Shown: positions 8,965 to 18,073, numbered from the stretch's first letter. The stretch: 64,000 bases of DNA from Rhizobium sp. 16-488-2b (GCF_017741815.1 NZ_JAGHMF010000008.1:248001-312000), one strand, 5' to 3'. Made by a program: numbers and translations. The notes: a model not told the origin generated them from the letters alone.

Positions 8965-10059
8965 CTACGCGTTGACGACGACGCCATCCTGCGGCGCCCA
9001 GTCGAGCGTCACAGCCTGGCCGAGATGATAGGTGGTCGAGCCGAGCGGGCCATCGGCCTGCCGGTAGACGAAAAGCTCGCGACCGAGAGAGGGAACCGCA
9101 ACCTGATAAGCGGCATAATTGCCGCGAAAGACCGCTCCGACGATGCGGGCCTCAAAGCCGCTTGCGGCTTCACCTGTTGCCAGCGACATCCTTTCGGGAC
9201 GAACAGAGAGAAGCTGTCCCTGGCCGGCAGGCCGCCGCTCGGGCAAGGGGAGAGCCATCAAGCCTTGTGGTCCGGGAACCTTCAGCGTTGCGCCGTCTTC
9301 ACCGACCGCGCCTTCAAAAATGTTCGACGTCCCGAGAAACTCGGCGACAAAGCGGCTCTTCGGCCTGTCGTAGATATCCGTCGGCGCACCTATCTGCAGA
9401 ATACGTCCGCCGTTCATCACCGCCACCTGATCGGCCATCGACATGGCCTCTTCCTGATCGTGGGTGACGAGAAGCGCCGTGATGCCAAGACGCTGCTGCA
9501 TGCCGCGGATTTCGAACTGCATGCTTTCACGCAGCGACTTGTCGAGCGCGCCAAGCGGTTCGTCGAGCAGCAAAACCTTCGGATTGACCACCAGGGAGCG
9601 CGCCAGCGCGACGCGCTGCTGCTGGCCGCCCGACAGTTTTGACGGATAAACGTCGCCGCGCCCCCGAAGCTGCACGAGATCGAGCATTTCCGCGACCTTG
9701 CCGTCACGCTCCACCCTCGGCATGCCGGCCATGCGCAGACCGAAACCGATGTTTTCGGCAACCGTGCGATGCGGAAACAGGCTGTAGTTCTGAAACACCA
9801 TGCCGAGATGGCGCTTGTGCGGTGGCAGCTGCGAAATCTCGTCGCCGCCAATCTTCACCGATCCGGAATCCGGCGCCTCGAAACCGGCGACCATGCGCAG
9901 CGTCGTCGTCTTGCCGCAACCCGACGGCCCGAGCAGGGCAACCAGCTCGCCTGCCGACACATGCAGGTCAAGATTCTTGACGGCAGTGACTTTTCCGTAG
10001 GATTTGTGGATCCCCGCCAGCAACAGACCCGTATCGCTCTCAAGCCCTGCTACTGTCAT
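8965..10059 (-). CDS. ABC transporter ATP-binding protein, PotA-like
   Basis: The 364-residue protein has Walker A GPSGCGKTT, signature LSGGQQQRVALARSL, Walker [13 protein letters not shown] and the H-loop TALLVTHDQEEA, followed by a C-terminal TOBE-like regulatory domain from about residue 240. It energises the PotB/PotC-like permeases encoded downstream in the same operon. It is the promoter-proximal gene and lies directly behind the LacI-type operator at 10122-10135. Confidence 0.93.
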   Translation of the reverse strand: MTVAGLESDTGLLLAGIHKSYGKVTAVKNLDLHVSAGELVALLGPSGCGKTTTLRMVAGFEAPDSGSVKIGGDEISQLPPHKRHLGMVFQNYSLFPHRTVAENIGFGLRMAGMPRVERDGKVAEMLDLVQLRGRGDVYPSKLSGGQQQRVALARSLVVNPKVLLLDEPLGALDKSLRESMQFEIRGMQQRLGITALLVTHDQEEAMSMADQVAVMNGGRILQIGAPTDIYDRPKSRFVAEFLGTSNIFEGAVGEDGATLKVPGPQGLMALPLPERRPAGQGQLLSVRPERMSLATGEAASGFEARIVGAVFRGNYAAYQVAVPSLGRELFVYRQADGPLGSTTYHLGQAVTLDWAPQDGVVVNA

Positions 10060-10121
10060 GAATAGTTCCCGGCCTCTCGCATCCGCCCCAAATTCGAAAC
10101 AGACATACTGCTATCTTCGCT

Positions 10122-10135
10122 TTGTAGCGCTACAA
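10122..10135. promoter_or_regulatory. Palindromic LacI-type operator
   Basis: TTGTAGCGCTACAA is a perfect 14-bp palindrome with the central CG expected of LacI/GalR-family operators. It lies between the divergent LacI gene and the ABC/hydantoinase operon and overlaps the -10 hexamer of the minus-strand promoter, a classic repressor position. Confidence 0.75.
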
Positions 10136-10159
10136 TATTCTGCACCTGACTTCTGTCAA
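10132..10159 (-). promoter_or_regulatory. Promoter of the ABC/hydantoinase operon
   Basis: On the minus strand a consensus -35 TTGACA (10154-10159) is followed after 16 bases by TATTGT (10132-10137). The -10 overlaps the LacI-type palindrome. The ATG at 10,059 is about 70 bases downstream. Confidence 0.65.
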
Positions 10160-10244
10160 GGATTGCTTTTCTCATTTTGCCGTCATTTATAGCAGTGCAT
10201 ATTTCGTGATCACTTAGATGTAGAATTAAGCTCAAGGCCACACC

Positions 10245-11255
10245 ATGACGAAGCCCCGGAACGATGAAACTGTCACGATGCAATCGGTCGCCGTAGCGGC
10301 CGGCGTATCGCCGATGACGGTTTCAAACACGTTCCGCTACCCCGAACGCGTGCAGGAGGAAACCCGCCAGCGTGTGCTGAAGATCGCCTCCGAACTGGGG
10401 TATGTGCCGAACCACGCCGCCGGCAATCTTGCGTCTGGCCAGAGCCGCGTCATCGGCGCCGTCATTCCCTCGATCAAGAACTCGAGCTTTTACAACTATG
10501 TTCGCGGCATGCAGGATCGCGTGACAAGCCAAGGCTATCAATTGATTTTGAAATTGGCGGACACGGTTAACCAGGAAGCGGCGGCGATCCGAACATTTGT
10601 CGGCTTGCGTGTCGCCGGCATCGCCCTCGTTGGCGACGAACATGAGATGGATGCCTTGACCCTCTTGCGCAAGACAGGAACTCCGGTCGTTGAGTCCTGG
10701 GTATATAATAACCCCTTTGACATGGCCGTCGGCTATTCGACCGCTGATGCAACGCATGCAATTACGTCGCTTCTTATCGAGACGGGGCGCCAGCGGATCG
10801 GGTTTGTAGCCTATGACAGCGATGTTTCCCGTCGCTATACCGAGCGTGTGCCGGTTTTCAAGCGATGCGTGGAACGCGCTGGGCTTGGCAGCCACCGGAT
10901 TGTTCTTGTCGATGAAGCAGATGGGTTCAGTGCCGGAGCAAAAGCGCTTGAAAGGTTATGCGCGATCGATCCAGACGTCGACGCAATCATCTGCCCTACA
11001 GACATTGTGGCCGCTGGTGTCCTGTTTGAATGCGGCCGCCGTGGTTGGAAGGTTCCCGACCGCCTAGCGGTCGCCGGCTGGGGCGATTATGAGATTGCTT
11101 CGGAAATCACGCCCGGAATTACGACACTACAGCCTCATACATATGAGATGGGACAGCGGGCGATGACAATGATCATGGAGCGCGCGAGCGGCATCGACCA
11201 CCGCGGGGTAAGCCACGACACTGGTTTCCAGGTCCTTCGGCGGGAAAGCGCTTGA
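10245..11255 (+). CDS. LacI/GalR family transcriptional regulator
   Basis: The 336-residue protein has an N-terminal helix-turn-helix (MQSVAVAAGVSPMTVSNTF, then the hinge-helix pattern RVLKIASELGYVPNHAAGNLA) and a periplasmic-binding-protein-like ligand domain starting with SRVIGAVIPSIKNSSF. It is transcribed away from the ABC/hydantoinase operon. It most likely represses that operon through the palindrome at 10122-10135 and is released when substrate or a breakdown product binds. The start has an AAGG element about 9 bases upstream. Confidence 0.92.
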   Translation: MTKPRNDETVTMQSVAVAAGVSPMTVSNTFRYPERVQEETRQRVLKIASELGYVPNHAAGNLASGQSRVIGAVIPSIKNSSFYNYVRGMQDRVTSQGYQLILKLADTVNQEAAAIRTFVGLRVAGIALVGDEHEMDALTLLRKTGTPVVESWVYNNPFDMAVGYSTADATHAITSLLIETGRQRIGFVAYDSDVSRRYTERVPVFKRCVERAGLGSHRIVLVDEADGFSAGAKALERLCAIDPDVDAIICPTDIVAAGVLFECGRRGWKVPDRLAVAGWGDYEIASEITPGITTLQPHTYEMGQRAMTMIMERASGIDHRGVSHDTGFQVLRRESA

Positions 11256-11410
11256 TAGCACACGTGAGATCTCCGTTTCCGTCAGCACTGCTGGCACAGA
11301 CTGCCGGGCGGATCCGACAACGAGTTGGCCGTCTTCCAATGCGCTGAAAATTTTCCTCGTCGGGATGACCGATGGAACGGAACAGCCGCTGCCATCGGAC
11401 GTCATGTATC

Positions 11411-12925
11411 TCATATTACCGCGCAGACAGTCTTGAGCTCCAAATAGTTTTCCAGGCCCGGAGCACCATTCTCATACCCCCACCCCGATTGCTTGTGTCC
11501 GCCCTTGGGAAGTTCCGGCGAGAAATAGGAGTGGCAGTTGATCCAGACCGTGCCGGAACGAACCCGAGCGGACAGCCGATGTGCGGCACTGAGGTCGGCC
11601 GTCCAAACGCTTGCGGCAAGCCCATAGGGTGAATCGTTGGCGTAGCTGATCGCCTCATCGACATCGTCGAACGGGGTGACCGCGACCACGGGCCCGAAGA
11701 TTTCCTCCTGCATCATCCGCAAATCCTGGCGCACACCTGTAACGACAGTTGGCCGATAGAAGGTCTTTTCCTCGCCCACTTGTGCGCCACCGGCGATGAT
11801 CTCCACTCCCTCATTCGTCGCTTCGCTGATGAAGCCGGCGACACGATCGGCCTGCTTGCGGTTAACCAGCGGCCCCAGGTCGGTCTGCGGATCGAGACCG
11901 TGCCCGAGCTTCAGCTTGTCGGCCTCTCGAGCAAGTCCTTCCACTAGCTGCTCATAGACAGCGCGATGCGCATAGACTCTCGAGCCTGCGACACAGACTT
12001 GCCCAGCGTTGGCAAAGATGCCGCGCGCTATGCCGGGTATGGCGAGATCCATATCAGCATCCGACATAACAATAGCCGGTGACTTGCCGCCAAGCTCGAG
12101 CGTTAGCTTTTTCAGGTTGCCCCGCGCCGCGCCGACGATCAGCTTTCCGACCTCGGTGGAGCCGGTGAAGGCCACCTTGTCGACGTCGGGATGGCCCGTG
12201 AGTGCCGCGCCTGCCGCTTCGCCAAGGCCTGTAACGATGTTGACAACGCCGGCCGGCAATCCGGCCTCGATCATCAATTCACCGAGCCGGAGGGCTGTCA
12301 GCGACGTTTCCTCGGCAGGCTTTAGAACGACGGTGCAACCGGCCGCCAGCGCGGGCGCGAGCTTCATCGCCGCCATCAGCATTGGCGAATTCCACGGCGT
12401 GATCGCCGCGACCACACCGATGGGTTCCCGCGTCGTATAGGCGAATATCTTTCTGCCGGCAGGTTGGTAGCCGATCGATGTCGGGATGGTCTTGCCCAGG
12501 ATCTTGGTCGCAAATCCTGCAAAGTAACGAAACTGCTCGGCCGCCGCCGGAATTTCGCCAAAGCGACCGGTTTTCAGAGATTTGCCCTGATCAAGCGTCT
12601 CCAGTTCGGCAAGCTCGTCCGCATGGGCGTCGATGAGATCCGCAATCCGCCACAGCAGTTTTCCACGTGCCGACGGGGTAAGCCCGCGCCAGGCGTCGCT
12701 CTCGAAAGCTCGCCGGGCAGCGGCGACGGCGGCATTGACATCGGCCTCACCTGCCGCCGCCAGTTCCGCCAACAGGCGACCGTTGGCGGGGTCATATGTC
12801 GTAAAGGTCTGGCCGGACGACGCGTCGAACCATGCGCCGTCGATCAGAAGCGTTTTGCGCTGCTTGGACAGAAACGCTCGAGCACCCTGGGTGGAGGGTT
12901 CAAGGGAGGGGATGGACAAGGTCAT
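11411..12925 (-). CDS. Aldehyde dehydrogenase (NAD(P)+)
   Basis: The 504-residue protein is a full-length ALDH-superfamily enzyme. It contains the cofactor-binding FTGSTEVGK, the general-base Glu in LELGGKSPAIV, the catalytic Cys in NAGQVCVAGSRVY and the C-terminal NSPYGLAASVWT. It oxidises an aldehyde to its acid in the cytoplasm. It reads toward the LacI gene and lies 144 bases downstream of the Rieske-less oxygenase, so it may be the last gene of the purine-type operon or have its own promoter. It could take aldehydes made by the amine oxidase or the GMC enzyme nearby. Confidence 0.92.
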   Translation of the reverse strand: MTLSIPSLEPSTQGARAFLSKQRKTLLIDGAWFDASSGQTFTTYDPANGRLLAELAAAGEADVNAAVAAARRAFESDAWRGLTPSARGKLLWRIADLIDAHADELAELETLDQGKSLKTGRFGEIPAAAEQFRYFAGFATKILGKTIPTSIGYQPAGRKIFAYTTREPIGVVAAITPWNSPMLMAAMKLAPALAAGCTVVLKPAEETSLTALRLGELMIEAGLPAGVVNIVTGLGEAAGAALTGHPDVDKVAFTGSTEVGKLIVGAARGNLKKLTLELGGKSPAIVMSDADMDLAIPGIARGIFANAGQVCVAGSRVYAHRAVYEQLVEGLAREADKLKLGHGLDPQTDLGPLVNRKQADRVAGFISEATNEGVEIIAGGAQVGEEKTFYRPTVVTGVRQDLRMMQEEIFGPVVAVTPFDDVDEAISYANDSPYGLAASVWTADLSAAHRLSARVRSGTVWINCHSYFSPELPKGGHKQSGWGYENGAPGLENYLELKTVCAVI

Positions 12926-13069
12926 GATTGATGGTCTCCGGTACTTTCGACCGATCGAGTGGTGCGAAGTCTGTCTGCGGCGCTGAGTGCGCAGCGTATG
13001 ATGGAATGATAGCCGGTGTTTGCCGCAAGGCTGTCGGACGAAGCACGGAGAGTTTGCCCGTTGTCATGC

Positions 13070-13936
13070 TCAGGGTGCTCCGATCGTGCCGAAGCGCACG
13101 CCCTTTTCCTTCAGCCAGCGCCTGTAGGCGACGGAAGAGCTGTCCGCGCGTGTTGGAATCTCCTGCCGCGGCTCGAGCGGCAGAAGCAGCGGGCGCTGAT
13201 TTTCGACGATGATGCGATCCTGAAGGAAGATGACCTGCTCGAAATTGAGCAGAGCCGTCTGTGTCGAGCTGCTGTCGACGAGATACATGACCGGCTGTGC
13301 GCGGCAGAGGTCTTCTTCGATCGGGTGGATGAAGAGCGCGATTGCATCGAGCCGGTCGGGTGCAGTCGGACATACCCGATAGAGCATGACGACGAAGGGC
13401 GTGGGCACGCGATACGTAAGCTGCACGAAAGCGCCCTCGCTTTCGATTGCGGCAATGCGTGGCTGGAAGAACGTGCAGTTCGTCGCCCAGACCTCATCGA
13501 CGTCGCGACGGATTTCGCTGAGATAGCCAGGCACCTCGGTATGCGGTTCGGATCCGAGGATATCCGTGTGGACGAATGGAAAATGCGCCATGTCGAGAAA
13601 GTTCTCGACGACCCTCAGTCCGGAGGCGCGCATCTTCACCCAGCCACACGGCACGAAGCGGCGGTCGCTTTCGAAGGCTTCGGCAATGTCGAAGACCTCC
13701 TTGTTGGGTTGCCCGAGCGTCGTCCATACACAACCATATTTCTCGCGGACCGGAAGTGCTGGACCGGAAGGCCAGCCGGCATCGATCTCGCGAATGACCA
13801 CCTCACCGTTTTCTCGGCGGAAAAGCTCGATGTCCTGTCCCAGCAGGCGCGTGCGGATCGGCGTTGTAGTCAGGTCCGACGAGGTTTCGACGGCGTACCA
13901 TTCGTTCAGTGCCGCGCGGTCGGTCGTCTTCGCCAC
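13070..13936 (-). CDS. Rieske-less non-heme iron oxygenase catalytic subunit, NdmC-like (copy 1)
   Basis: The 288-residue protein holds the mononuclear-iron motif of ring-hydroxylating oxygenases: E111-N112, bridging D115, H118 and H123 (ENFLDMAHFPFVH). The two Cys-His pairs of a Rieske cluster are absent; the part that should carry them is shortened to about 40 residues (LFRRENGEVVIREIDAGW) before EKYGCVWTTLG. NdmC of caffeine-degrading Pseudomonas is built this way and borrows a Rieske centre from NdmD. The GTG at 13936 is chosen because AGGAGG lies about 7 bases upstream; this also matches the 284-residue paralogue at 27773. It follows the amidohydrolase by 10 bases. It probably hydroxylates or N-demethylates a purine-like ring. 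Confidence 0.85.
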   Translation of the reverse strand: MAKTTDRAALNEWYAVETSSDLTTTPIRTRLLGQDIELFRRENGEVVIREIDAGWPSGPALPVREKYGCVWTTLGQPNKEVFDIAEAFESDRRFVPCGWVKMRASGLRVVENFLDMAHFPFVHTDILGSEPHTEVPGYLSEIRRDVDEVWATNCTFFQPRIAAIESEGAFVQLTYRVPTPFVVMLYRVCPTAPDRLDAIALFIHPIEEDLCRAQPVMYLVDSSSTQTALLNFEQVIFLQDRIIVENQRPLLLPLEPRQEIPTRADSSSVAYRRWLKEKGVRFGTIGAP

Positions 13937-13946
13937 AGCCGCCTCC

Positions 13947-15329
13947 TCAGCTCGCCTTGGTCCATTGTGCGGTGCCTTCGCGGTTCTCGGCCAGCCAGGC
14001 TGCGCGGCGGGCAAAATGCGGTGATGCAATGCGGTGGACCTCGGCGATGATCTCCTTGAGATCGCCGGTCTTCAGCTTGCCGTCTTCGACAAGGACCTTG
14101 CCATCGACCATTGTGAGGCTGACGTCGCCGCCACGCACGGCATGGACGAGATTGTGTTGCAGGTTGAAGTAAGGTCCCTCGCCGAAAAGCGGCGTCATGC
14201 GCGGCGTGTCGGTGCGCACGGCGATCAGATCGGCACGCTTGCCCGGCTCGAGCGAGCCGATCTCGTGGTCGAGCCCGATCGCCCTGGCGCCGGTTATGGT
14301 CGCCATGCGCAGCACGTCCCAGCTGTCCATGGCGGCGGCATCAAGGTCTTTCAGCTTGCCGAGCAGGGAAGCAACCTTCATTTCCTCGAACATGTCGAAG
14401 TTGTTGTTTTCCTTCTCGCCATCCGTGCCGATACCAACAGGAACGCCGGCGGCAAGCATCTCTCCCACCAGGGCGACGCCGCTGGCGAGTTTCATGTTGC
14501 TAACGGGGTTGTGGGCGATCGAGACATTGTATTTCGAAATGAACTCCACCTCCGCGGAATCCAGCCAGACGCCATGCGCGATCATGGTGCGCGGCGCCTC
14601 GAAGAAACCGAGATCCGCCAGCGCGTACATCGGGCGCTTGCCGTAGCGCTTGTCGAATTCGGCAAGCTCGATTTCTGCTTCGCTGCAGTGGGTATGGAAA
14701 CCGGTGTCATGGGTCTTTGCGAGCTGGATCGCGCGCTGCTGGCCCGCCTCGTCGGCATAGAACAGGTGCTCCAATCCCACCCAGACATTCACGCGGCCAT
14801 CGGCCTTCCGGTGCCAAGCCTCGATCATCGCCTCGTTCATGTCGAGCGTATCGAAGTAGTTATATTCCGGATGTTCGCCGACATAAGGCACGGCCACGAG
14901 GCGGTTGCCAATCGCGCAGGCGGCCTTGGCGCTGCCCTCCATGAACCGCCACATGTCGACAATGGTCGTCGTGCCGGCGAGGACGGATTCGGCGTAGCAG
15001 AGCCAGGATGCGGCCTCGGCTTCATGCGGCTGAAGGGCCCGATGCATCGGGTTGATATGCAGCGTCAGCCAGTCCCATACCGGCAGGTGTTCCGCCGTAC
15101 CCCGTAGAAAACCGGAATGCGCGTGAGCGTTGACCAGTCCCGGCATGATTACGGAGTTGGCGACTTTCCTGACCGGGACGTCGGGATTGGCGGCAACAAG
15201 CTCGCCAAGCGGGGCGACTGCTTCGATAACGCCGCCGTCGATAAGGACAGCGCCACCCGACACGACGCGGTTTTCAATGTCCATCGTCAAAAGGTAGTCG
15301 CCGGCGACAATCTGCTTATCCGTGCTCAT
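13947..15329 (-). CDS. Amidohydrolase-superfamily deaminase (guanine/8-oxopurine/TrzN-like)
   Basis: The 460-residue protein is a metal-dependent amidohydrolase: H69 and H71 in NAHAHSG, HTHCSEAE near the middle, the metal-binding His in MIAHGVWL, and the catalytic Asp in GIGTDGEKENNN. This is the AtzA/TrzN, methylthioadenosine/SAH and guanine deaminase branch (cog0402). Members deaminate exocyclic amino groups on purines, pterins and triazines. Its position beside adenine deaminase and purine-type transport suggests an aminopurine or oxopurine substrate. The start has only a weak ribosome site (GGATGATGGC). Confidence 0.85.
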   Translation of the reverse strand: MSTDKQIVAGDYLLTMDIENRVVSGGAVLIDGGVIEAVAPLGELVAANPDVPVRKVANSVIMPGLVNAHAHSGFLRGTAEHLPVWDWLTLHINPMHRALQPHEAEAASWLCYAESVLAGTTTIVDMWRFMEGSAKAACAIGNRLVAVPYVGEHPEYNYFDTLDMNEAMIEAWHRKADGRVNVWVGLEHLFYADEAGQQRAIQLAKTHDTGFHTHCSEAEIELAEFDKRYGKRPMYALADLGFFEAPRTMIAHGVWLDSAEVEFISKYNVSIAHNPVSNMKLASGVALVGEMLAAGVPVGIGTDGEKENNNFDMFEEMKVASLLGKLKDLDAAAMDSWDVLRMATITGARAIGLDHEIGSLEPGKRADLIAVRTDTPRMTPLFGEGPYFNLQHNLVHAVRGGDVSLTMVDGKVLVEDGKLKTGDLKEIIAEVHRIASPHFARRAAWLAENREGTAQWTKAS

Positions 15330-15373
15330 GCCATCATCCAGTTCGTTTCGGGTTCATGCCGTACATGCAAGTT

Positions 15374-16948
15374 TCAGGCCTCCTCGAGAACGAAGTCGGC
15401 GGCGCGTTCGCCGATCATCGTTACCGGCGCATGGGTATGGCAGGTGGGGATGATCGGCATGACGGAGGCATCTGCGATGCTCAGCCCATCGATACCGCGC
15501 ACCCGCAGCCTGCTGTCGACGACGGCTGCCTCGCTGCTGCCCATCGCACAGGTGCCGCTGACATGGAAAAACGTCGAGCAGGCATTCCTGATGTAGTCGA
15601 CTGTTGCAGCCCGAGAGAGCCGCCGCGATGGTGCCGCGTAGCCGCCGAACCAATCGGCATAGGTTCGTGTCGCGGCAAGCTCCATCATTGTTTCGACAGC
15701 GGTTACCAGCGCATCGAGGTCGCCTTGTTCCGCCAGATAGTTTGGCTGGATCTCGACCGCGCCGCCGGGTGCCGCCGACAGCAACCGCATGTAGCCGACG
15801 CTCTTCGAGTGCATCAGTCCGCAGCCGATTGAGAACACATCGCCCGATAGGTCATAGAGTTCGCGAATGCGCGGTTCAGCGCTGTTGCCTTGCACCGGAA
15901 AGGCATGCAGGTCCGGCTGGGCCAAAGCGGCAGACGATTTCCAGTTGATGGCCGCGCCGCCGCCATTGTCGCGCACCGGGCCCAGCGGTTGCTTGGCACG
16001 AAACACGCAGGCCTGGACCAGCGGGTGATCCTGGAGGTTTTGGCCGACGCCGGGAAGAGCAAGGCGGACATCAATACCAAGCCGCTTCAACTCCGCGGGA
16101 TCGCCGATGCCCGACATCATCAAGAGCCGCGGCGTGTCGATCGCGCCAAGCGCCAGGATGACATGCGTGGTTGCTCGGACCTCCCGCACCTCTCCCGCGT
16201 GGAGGTATTCGACCGACACGCAGCGACCATTTTCGACGCCGAGACCGATCGCCAGCGCATCGGTCAGGATCGTCAGACGTTCATTTTCGAAGATCGGCCA
16301 GAGGTAGCCTCTCGCCGAACTCCAGCGTTCGCCTGACGACATGTTGAGGTTGGAAAGCGCCGCCCCTTCGTTGGACGGGCCATTGGGGTCGTCGATGATG
16401 GGGATGCCGAGTTCCGCGGAACCGCCAAGCATGGCTTCGGCGACTGGATGAGGCGCTTTGCTGCGCTCGATGCGCAGAGGACCACCGACGCCGCGCAGTT
16501 CGGATGCGCCGCCTTCCCAGTCCTCGGCACGCTTGAAATAGGGCAGGACGTCCTTGAACGACCAGCCTTGCGCACCGACCGCCTCCCAGCCGTCGTAGTC
16601 GCGCGGGTCTCCACGATACCACATCATTGCGTTGATGCTGCTCGAACCACCAAGTACCTTGCCGCGCGGAATGCCTATGGTCCGGTCATTGACGCGCTGG
16701 TTCGGCGCGTAGTCGTATCCCCAGTCATATCTGCTGCGCCCCAGCGGCACCCAGGAGGCCGGATTGTCGATTTCGGCAACGCCGATGCCGGGGCCGCCTG
16801 CTTCGATCAGCAAAACAGTTGCATCGCTGCCGTCGATCAGCCGCCGCGCAACCGCGCAGCCACCCGAGCCGGCGCCTACGACGATATAGTCGTAGGCTGC
16901 GGCAATGGGCTTTGTCGGGATAGCAGGAGCAGGCATTGGATGCGGCAT
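15374..16948 (-). CDS. GMC family FAD oxidoreductase (choline dehydrogenase-like)
   Basis: The 524-residue protein has the N-terminal FAD motif YIVVGAGSGGCAVARRL, the GMC signature GKVLGGSSSINAMMWYRG and the C-terminal catalytic His in TFFHVSGTCAMG. The second active-site position, usually Asn in other GMC enzymes, appears to be His (TCHTHAPVTMIGERAA). GMC enzymes oxidise alcohols to aldehydes or ketones. It follows the ThDP enzyme genes by 19 bases and may oxidise a hydroxylated intermediate that the aldehyde dehydrogenase then finishes. The start codon lies unusually close to the AAGGA sequence, so a later ATG at 16936 is possible. Confidence 0.88.
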   Translation of the reverse strand: MPHPMPAPAIPTKPIAAAYDYIVVGAGSGGCAVARRLIDGSDATVLLIEAGGPGIGVAEIDNPASWVPLGRSRYDWGYDYAPNQRVNDRTIGIPRGKVLGGSSSINAMMWYRGDPRDYDGWEAVGAQGWSFKDVLPYFKRAEDWEGGASELRGVGGPLRIERSKAPHPVAEAMLGGSAELGIPIIDDPNGPSNEGAALSNLNMSSGERWSSARGYLWPIFENERLTILTDALAIGLGVENGRCVSVEYLHAGEVREVRATTHVILALGAIDTPRLLMMSGIGDPAELKRLGIDVRLALPGVGQNLQDHPLVQACVFRAKQPLGPVRDNGGGAAINWKSSAALAQPDLHAFPVQGNSAEPRIRELYDLSGDVFSIGCGLMHSKSVGYMRLLSAAPGGAVEIQPNYLAEQGDLDALVTAVETMMELAATRTYADWFGGYAAPSRRLSRAATVDYIRNACSTFFHVSGTCAMGSSEAAVVDSRLRVRGIDGLSIADASVMPIIPTCHTHAPVTMIGERAADFVLEEA

Positions 16949-16967
16949 TCCTTATCTTCGCTGGGTC

Positions 16968-17576
16968 TCAGTTGTGTTCGCTGGGGCCCATGATGACGAT
17001 GCCTTCGGTCGCCTCGACATGGCGCACGAAGATGTACTTGTCCTCGCGACCGTCGCTGTGCTTGCGCTTGATATTCGGCTGGACCGTGCCAGCGACCTTG
17101 GCGACGACGACATAGGGAACGTCCGCCTTGAGACCCGCTTCGCAATGCGCCTCGAATTCGTCCAGCGTTCGGGCGGTATGGGCCTGTTCGACCCCTGCCC
17201 CGCGCGCGATGGTAGCGATGTTGATGCGGCCGGAGGCCGTGTGGGTCGGTGGTCCGCCGATCGACTGGTAGCACTCGTTGTCCCAGACGACGACGAAGAG
17301 GTTTTTCGGCTGCTCGTTGCCGAGCGTGGCCAGGATGCCGAGATTGAACATCATTCCGCCATCGGTATCGAGGGAGACGATGCGGCGCTGCGGCAGACCG
17401 GCTGCCAGGCCGAAGGCCTGCGGCGTAACGCAGCCGAGCTGCTGCTGGAACAGACTTGCTTCGCGCATGTGCGGCGCGGCGTTGTACCATTCGTCGACGC
17501 TGGCGCCGAGCGAGAGAATGACCAGTTCGTCCTTCAGCCGGGCGGAAAGGACCATCATGCAATCGAAGCGCTTCAT
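16968..17576 (-). CDS. ThDP-binding enzyme, C-terminal half (sulfopyruvate decarboxylase beta-like)
   Basis: The 202-residue protein carries the thiamine-diphosphate motif DTDGG (70-74) followed about 24 residues later by WDN (98-100), the pattern seen in the ComE/phosphonopyruvate decarboxylase pyrophosphate-binding domain. With the preceding gene it forms a split two-subunit decarboxylase or carboligase. The ATG at 17576 overlaps the stop of the alpha subunit (ATGA). Coenzyme M synthesis is not expected in this kind of bacterium, so the name reflects fold only and the real 2-oxoacid substrate is unknown. Confidence 0.82.
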   Translation of the reverse strand: MKRFDCMMVLSARLKDELVILSLGASVDEWYNAAPHMREASLFQQQLGCVTPQAFGLAAGLPQRRIVSLDTDGGMMFNLGILATLGNEQPKNLFVVVWDNECYQSIGGPPTHTASGRINIATIARGAGVEQAHTARTLDEFEAHCEAGLKADVPYVVVAKVAGTVQPNIKRKHSDGREDKYIFVRHVEATEGIVIMGPSEHN

Positions 17577-18073
17577 CGAACGATCTCCCCGCCCAGAGCC
17601 ACGGCCGAATGGTAGTAGGCGGCATAGGACCATTCATACGCGTCGGCGATCGCCCGCTCGATGCGTTCTTCCTCGCGCACCACCTGATAGGGAATGCGCA
17701 GCGCGTTGAGCACCGGCTCCATGGTGATGCCGTGAGGAATGGCCCACCAGTTGTTTTCCCCCATCTCACCGCGATAGCTCATCAGCATGACGACAGGGAT
17801 GCCGGCGCCGAGACCCATGCGGGCGAGCGGCTCGACCGACGCCCGCAGGCCGGAGTTCTCCATGATCAACGCCGCGCGCTTTCCAGACAGGAACACACCG
17901 CCACAGATGGCCGCGCCCTCACCCTCGTTGGTGACCCGGATGGTACGGATATCAGGGTCGGCGTCGAGGGCTGGATACAACTCCTTGAAGAGGGAATCGG
18001 GAAGGTAACAAACAATGCTCACGCCGGCCTTCTTCAGGCCCCGGATGATGGCATCAACTGCAGATTTTTTCAT
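17573..18073 (-). CDS. ThDP-binding enzyme, N-terminal half (sulfopyruvate decarboxylase alpha-like)
   Basis: The 166-residue protein resembles the pyrimidine-binding half of ThDP decarboxylases (ComD type). The VTNEGEGAAICGGVFLSG segment (about residues 48-65) supplies the conserved Glu that activates thiamine, and YRGEMGENNWWAIPHG is typical of ComD/phosphonopyruvate decarboxylases. It is co-translated with the C-terminal half. The ATG at 18073 has AGGA about 9 bases upstream. Within the cluster it may cleave a 2-oxoacid produced after ring opening; this is inference. Confidence 0.82.
   Translation of the reverse strand: MKKSAVDAIIRGLKKAGVSIVCYLPDSLFKELYPALDADPDIRTIRVTNEGEGAAICGGVFLSGKRAALIMENSGLRASVEPLARMGLGAGIPVVMLMSYRGEMGENNWWAIPHGITMEPVLNALRIPYQVVREEERIERAIADAYEWSYAAYYHSAVALGGEIVR

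Noticed and set aside
16968..18073. Assignment of the ThDP pair to coenzyme M biosynthesis
   Set aside because: No other coenzyme M genes are present and the context is catabolic; the similarity is at family level only.
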